Source: Bacteroidaceae bacterium
GTDB taxonomy: Bacteria > Bacteroidota > Bacteroidia > Bacteroidales > Barnesiellaceae_A
DNA length: 64,000 bases
Assembly: GCA_017410245.1 (NCBI GenBank)
Contig: JAFQRE010000003.1
Coordinates: forward strand, 1 to 64,000
Direction: 5' to 3'
Every line of letters begins with the position of its first letter. Position 1 is the first letter of the stretch. Below are positions 63,872-64,000 of the stretch, piece by piece. The translations under genes and the position numbers were made by a program. The notes under the pieces were generated by a model. The model ran no database searches, had not been told where the DNA came from, and saw only the letters and a list, made by a program, of their open reading frames with translations.

Positions 63872-64000
63872 ATGGTAGAACGACTCAAATTGTACATAGA
63901 AAAGCGAGGCTTAATGCCGTCGCAGTTTGCCGATGCTGTAGGTATGCCACGATCGTCATTTTCGCAACTGCTAACCGGGCGCAATAAATCTATCAATGAC
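63872..64000 (+). CDS. XRE-family helix-turn-helix regulator, N-terminal part (runs off the window)
   Basis: The first 43 codons are visible: MVERLKLYIEKRGLMPSQFADAVGMPRSSFSQLLTGRNKSIND. The spacing of QFADAVGMPRSSFSQLLTGRN is a clear Cro/C1-type helix-turn-helix. Homologues I know in Bacteroidales are small DNA-binding proteins with a longer C-terminal half of unknown role. The gene has a good promoter with symmetrical repeats overlapping both boxes, so it is likely autoregulated. The end of the gene is outside the window. Confidence 0.85.
   Translation, partial: MVERLKLYIEKRGLMPSQFADAVGMPRSSFSQLLTGRNKSIND

Overview
The window comes from a member of the Bacteroidota, most likely the order Bacteroidales. 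Nearly every gene start I could check has the Bacteroidetes-type promoter (TTTG or TTG, 19-20 bp, then TAnnTTTG) rather than -35/-10 boxes. The gene content agrees: FeoA-FeoB fusion, DUF4250, HSDR_N_2/holA pair, C10 and C1B peptidases, a type IX secretion system (T9SS) plug protein, several secreted proteins with T9SS sorting domains, BspA-like repeats and a FISUMP lipoprotein. I cannot place it below order level. It is mostly ordinary chromosome, with two accessory loci and one IS end.

Layout. 1-312: right end of an IS3-family element. 427-1246: DoxX membrane protein facing a DUF4250 protein. 1818-6621: four-gene operon for 2-keto acid oxidation (iorA, iorB, aminotransferase, acyl-CoA transferase). 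6888-9851: secreted C10 cysteine protease followed by a lipoprotein. 9939-10177: a free-standing structured RNA, 6S-like. 10327-12127: pseudouridine synthase and galE. 12515-16426: tandem Omp28-like secreted proteins. 16622-18299: rplY-pth-S4 operon. 18369-20998: T9SS plug protein and C1 peptidase. 21190-23150: tRNA-Lys, AI-2E-type permease, thymidine kinase. 23339-29654: PrsW, esterase, MarR-hydrolase-ybaK operon, rarA, zupT. 29739-32968: thiL, purine nucleoside phosphorylase, porin. 33134-38560: DEAD helicase, ABC-F ATPase, M13 peptidase. 38678-41637: duplicated leader RNA, copy A, plus a BspA/cohesin/dockerin surface protein. 41874-46035: eno, MATE transporter, fabG, tetR. 46247-50477: tRNA-fMet, a hemerythrin/LuxR/feoAB/Cys-rich iron operon, tRNA-Cys. 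50526-60265: HSDR_N_2 protein, holA, PorT-like barrel, LysM/periplasmic-binding protein, T9SS type B protein, lytic transglycosylase, uvrA. 60360-61632: leader RNA, copy B, plus a FISUMP lipoprotein. 61734-63077: thioredoxin-like protein and GNAT. From 63872: start of an XRE regulator.

The most unusual signal is a roughly 300-nt leader present twice, 22 kb apart (38700-39012 and 60382-60687). It lies in front of two unrelated cell-surface genes. Each copy has its own promoter, a 5' hairpin that keeps pairing through compensatory changes, several long identical blocks, a possible pseudoknot, and a terminator-like 3' stem with a T run about 45-50 nt before the start codon. I do not recognise it as a described RNA family. 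It looks like a structured attenuator or regulatory leader attached to exchangeable surface-protein genes. Other points worth a second look are leaderless transcripts, an Omp28-like paralogue that lost its CxxC motif, and an iron operon whose response regulator lacks the phospho-acceptor aspartate.
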